Made by a program: the position numbers and the translations under genes. Shown piece after piece: positions 13,959 to 14,688 of a stretch of 14,688 nt of DNA. The stretch spans positions 1-14,688 of the forward strand of contig DAOTUI010000148.1 in NCBI GenBank assembly GCA_034437035.1, given 5' to 3'. Every line of letters begins with the position of its first letter. Position 1 is the first letter of the stretch. Below the pieces are notes generated by a model, which did no database searches, was not told the DNA's origin, and worked only from the letters and a program-made list of their open reading frames with translations. The stretch comes from CAKZQX01 sp034437035. Lineage in GTDB: Bacteria; Chloroflexota; Chloroflexia; Chloroflexales; Chloroflexaceae.

Positions 13959-14131
13959 TGGTTTGCATGCCCACCACATACCTTGTATTATTGATACAAG
14001 TTAGGCGGTTGATATGCAAACCGGACGTTTGATCAGATGGAAGCTCGATTCGTCTTTTACCCTGCCGGAGGCGGAATTTCTTGCCAGGTTCGTGACGGCG
14101 TAACTCGTGTTAATGACACAAGATACGTGGT
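13959..14131. repeat. Palindromic element, short copy with flanking palindromes
   Basis: Two 16-N5-16 imperfect palindromes flank an interior. The left one is ACCACATACCTTGTAT, TATTG, ATACAAGTTAGGCGGT (13973-14009), extended outward by GGTTTGCAT and ATGCAAACC. The right one is ACGGCGTAACTCGTGT, TAATG, ACACAAGATACGTGGT (14095-14131). The interior contains CCCTGCCGGAGGCGGAA, related to the inner arms at 9541-9690, and no central hairpin. Further related debris (GTAGGGTGGAACAGG) runs on to about 14200. Confidence 0.65.
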
Positions 14132-14217
14132 TCTCTATGCAGAGACCTGTTTCGTATTCTGTAGGGTGGAACAGGAATGTTTCAGGGTGAAATCGGGTTG
14201 TATGAATAGTATTGACA

Positions 14218-14688
14218 TTAAGGTGACGGCACTTCAACAATATCGACACTAACTACCTCACTACCCTCCAGACGGCTCCGCTCATCGGTGGCATAGGCCT
14301 CACTATGTGCTGTGTTATACCAACCTACGCGCCAGGTGTACTGTCCTGGTTCGATATCAGTGGGCAGTTCCACCTCAAAGGTCTCGCGGATGATCTGTCC
14401 CGGTTGCCACGCGGTTGTCGGAAGGATGGCATACGTCGGTAAGTGGACCATACGCGCGTCAGGCATCTCTGCAAGCTCGCTCACTGCCACATAGTGTCCC
14501 AGCGGTTCCGCCGTCTCTGGAACATGCCAGGTAAACATTGCCTGAAATCTTCGCTCACCCAGGGGGATAATCTCGGCGTTAAGCAGATCGATCCTGTCGC
14601 CGAAGGTCGCCTGAATAGTTGTAGGCAACTCTGTCGGTAGTACCTCGACCTGCTGGTCAAGGCGTTGTGCAGCCGGCGCATCGCGCTG
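14218..14688 (-). CDS. C-terminal part of a larger protein, cut by the window edge
   Basis: The frame is open from the right edge to a TAA at 14218-14220 (156 residues), with no stop in the first 20 codons, so the gene starts outside the window. The visible part looks like one beta-sandwich: FGDRIDLLNAEIIPLGERRFQAMFTW, then WQPGQIIRETFEVELPTDIEPGQYTWRVGWYN, and finally EVVSVDIVEVPSP. From memory, domains of this pattern (FGDxIxLLGY...W.PGE...D...L.LP...PPGxYxLxVGLYD) often end multi-pass GT39-like glycosyltransferases of Chloroflexota, and that is my best guess. It could equally belong to another secreted or membrane protein. It lies on the same strand as, and upstream of, the DUF11-repeat gene, with a repeat-filled spacer between. 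Confidence 0.78.
   Translation of the reverse strand, partial: QRDAPAAQRLDQQVEVLPTELPTTIQATFGDRIDLLNAEIIPLGERRFQAMFTWHVPETAEPLGHYVAVSELAEMPDARMVHLPTYAILPTTAWQPGQIIRETFEVELPTDIEPGQYTWRVGWYNTAHSEAYATDERSRLEGSEVVSVDIVEVPSP

Larger units (their letters stand above)
13605..14217. other. AT-rich spacer upstream of the DUF11-repeat gene
   Basis: No gene is supported. Next to the DUF11 gene lies an 8-bp inverted repeat (13639-13666). A strongly AT-rich block follows (about 13780-13835, two runs of T followed by TAATT/ATAATT), then the palindromic repeats from 13959 to about 14200. The DUF11 promoter should be here, but no correctly spaced -35/-10 pair was convincing. Confidence 0.5.

Noticed and set aside
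14037..14252. Open frames on both strands over the 14-kb repeat
   Set aside because: They read through the repeat element and terminal debris with no start signal.

Overview
The window most likely comes from a member of the Chloroflexota (Chloroflexus/Roseiflexus-like). The basis is indirect: a YhfC-type membrane protease, a DinB-family enzyme, a histidine kinase with a long multi-pass N-terminus, a DUF11-repeat surface protein ending in FLPVIAR, and GC-rich genes separated by repeat-rich spacers. No rRNA, tRNA, CRISPR array, transposase or phage gene was found. Ten coding regions are supported, one of them cut by the right edge.

Layout. 1-418: non-coding or unresolved, with repeat debris. 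419-1243 (-): YhfC-type intramembrane protease, divergent from 1413-1907 (+), a DinB-family metal enzyme. 1908-2161: tandem palindromic repeats. 2162-2449 (-): small unknown protein with a good promoter. 2764-3906 (+): GT4 glycosyltransferase. 3944-4525 and 4529-5113 (-): a tight two-gene operon of an unknown protein and a membrane-anchored bacterial PH-like protein. 5283-6131 (+): alpha/beta-hydrolase-fold protein with an apparently broken catalytic triad, divergent from the PH gene across a spacer in which both promoters share one -10 palindrome. 6607-9135 (+): hybrid sensor histidine kinase (membrane sensor, GAF, HisKA, HATPase, receiver). 9159-9371 (-): tiny Cys/His zinc-binding protein. 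9855-13604 (-): large secreted DUF11-repeat protein with a strong terminator behind it. 14218-14688 (-): C-terminus of a larger protein, possibly a membrane glycosyltransferase.

The genes are mostly single units of sensing, membrane and cell-surface function. Apart from the two-gene operon they do not form an obvious pathway. The least ordinary content is between the genes. Two palindromic repeat families occur. One is a short GGACGCGC-N4-GCGCGTCC hairpin sitting just past the 3' ends of three genes, always in the same orientation to the gene. The other is a longer element with 16-bp ends (consensus ACACGAGTTACGCGGT), found at three loci between 6.3 and 14.2 kb. Its adjacent ends form 16-N5-16 palindromes, and its long copies carry a central hairpin whose sequence changes while the pairing is kept. 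I see no complete new multi-gene system here.
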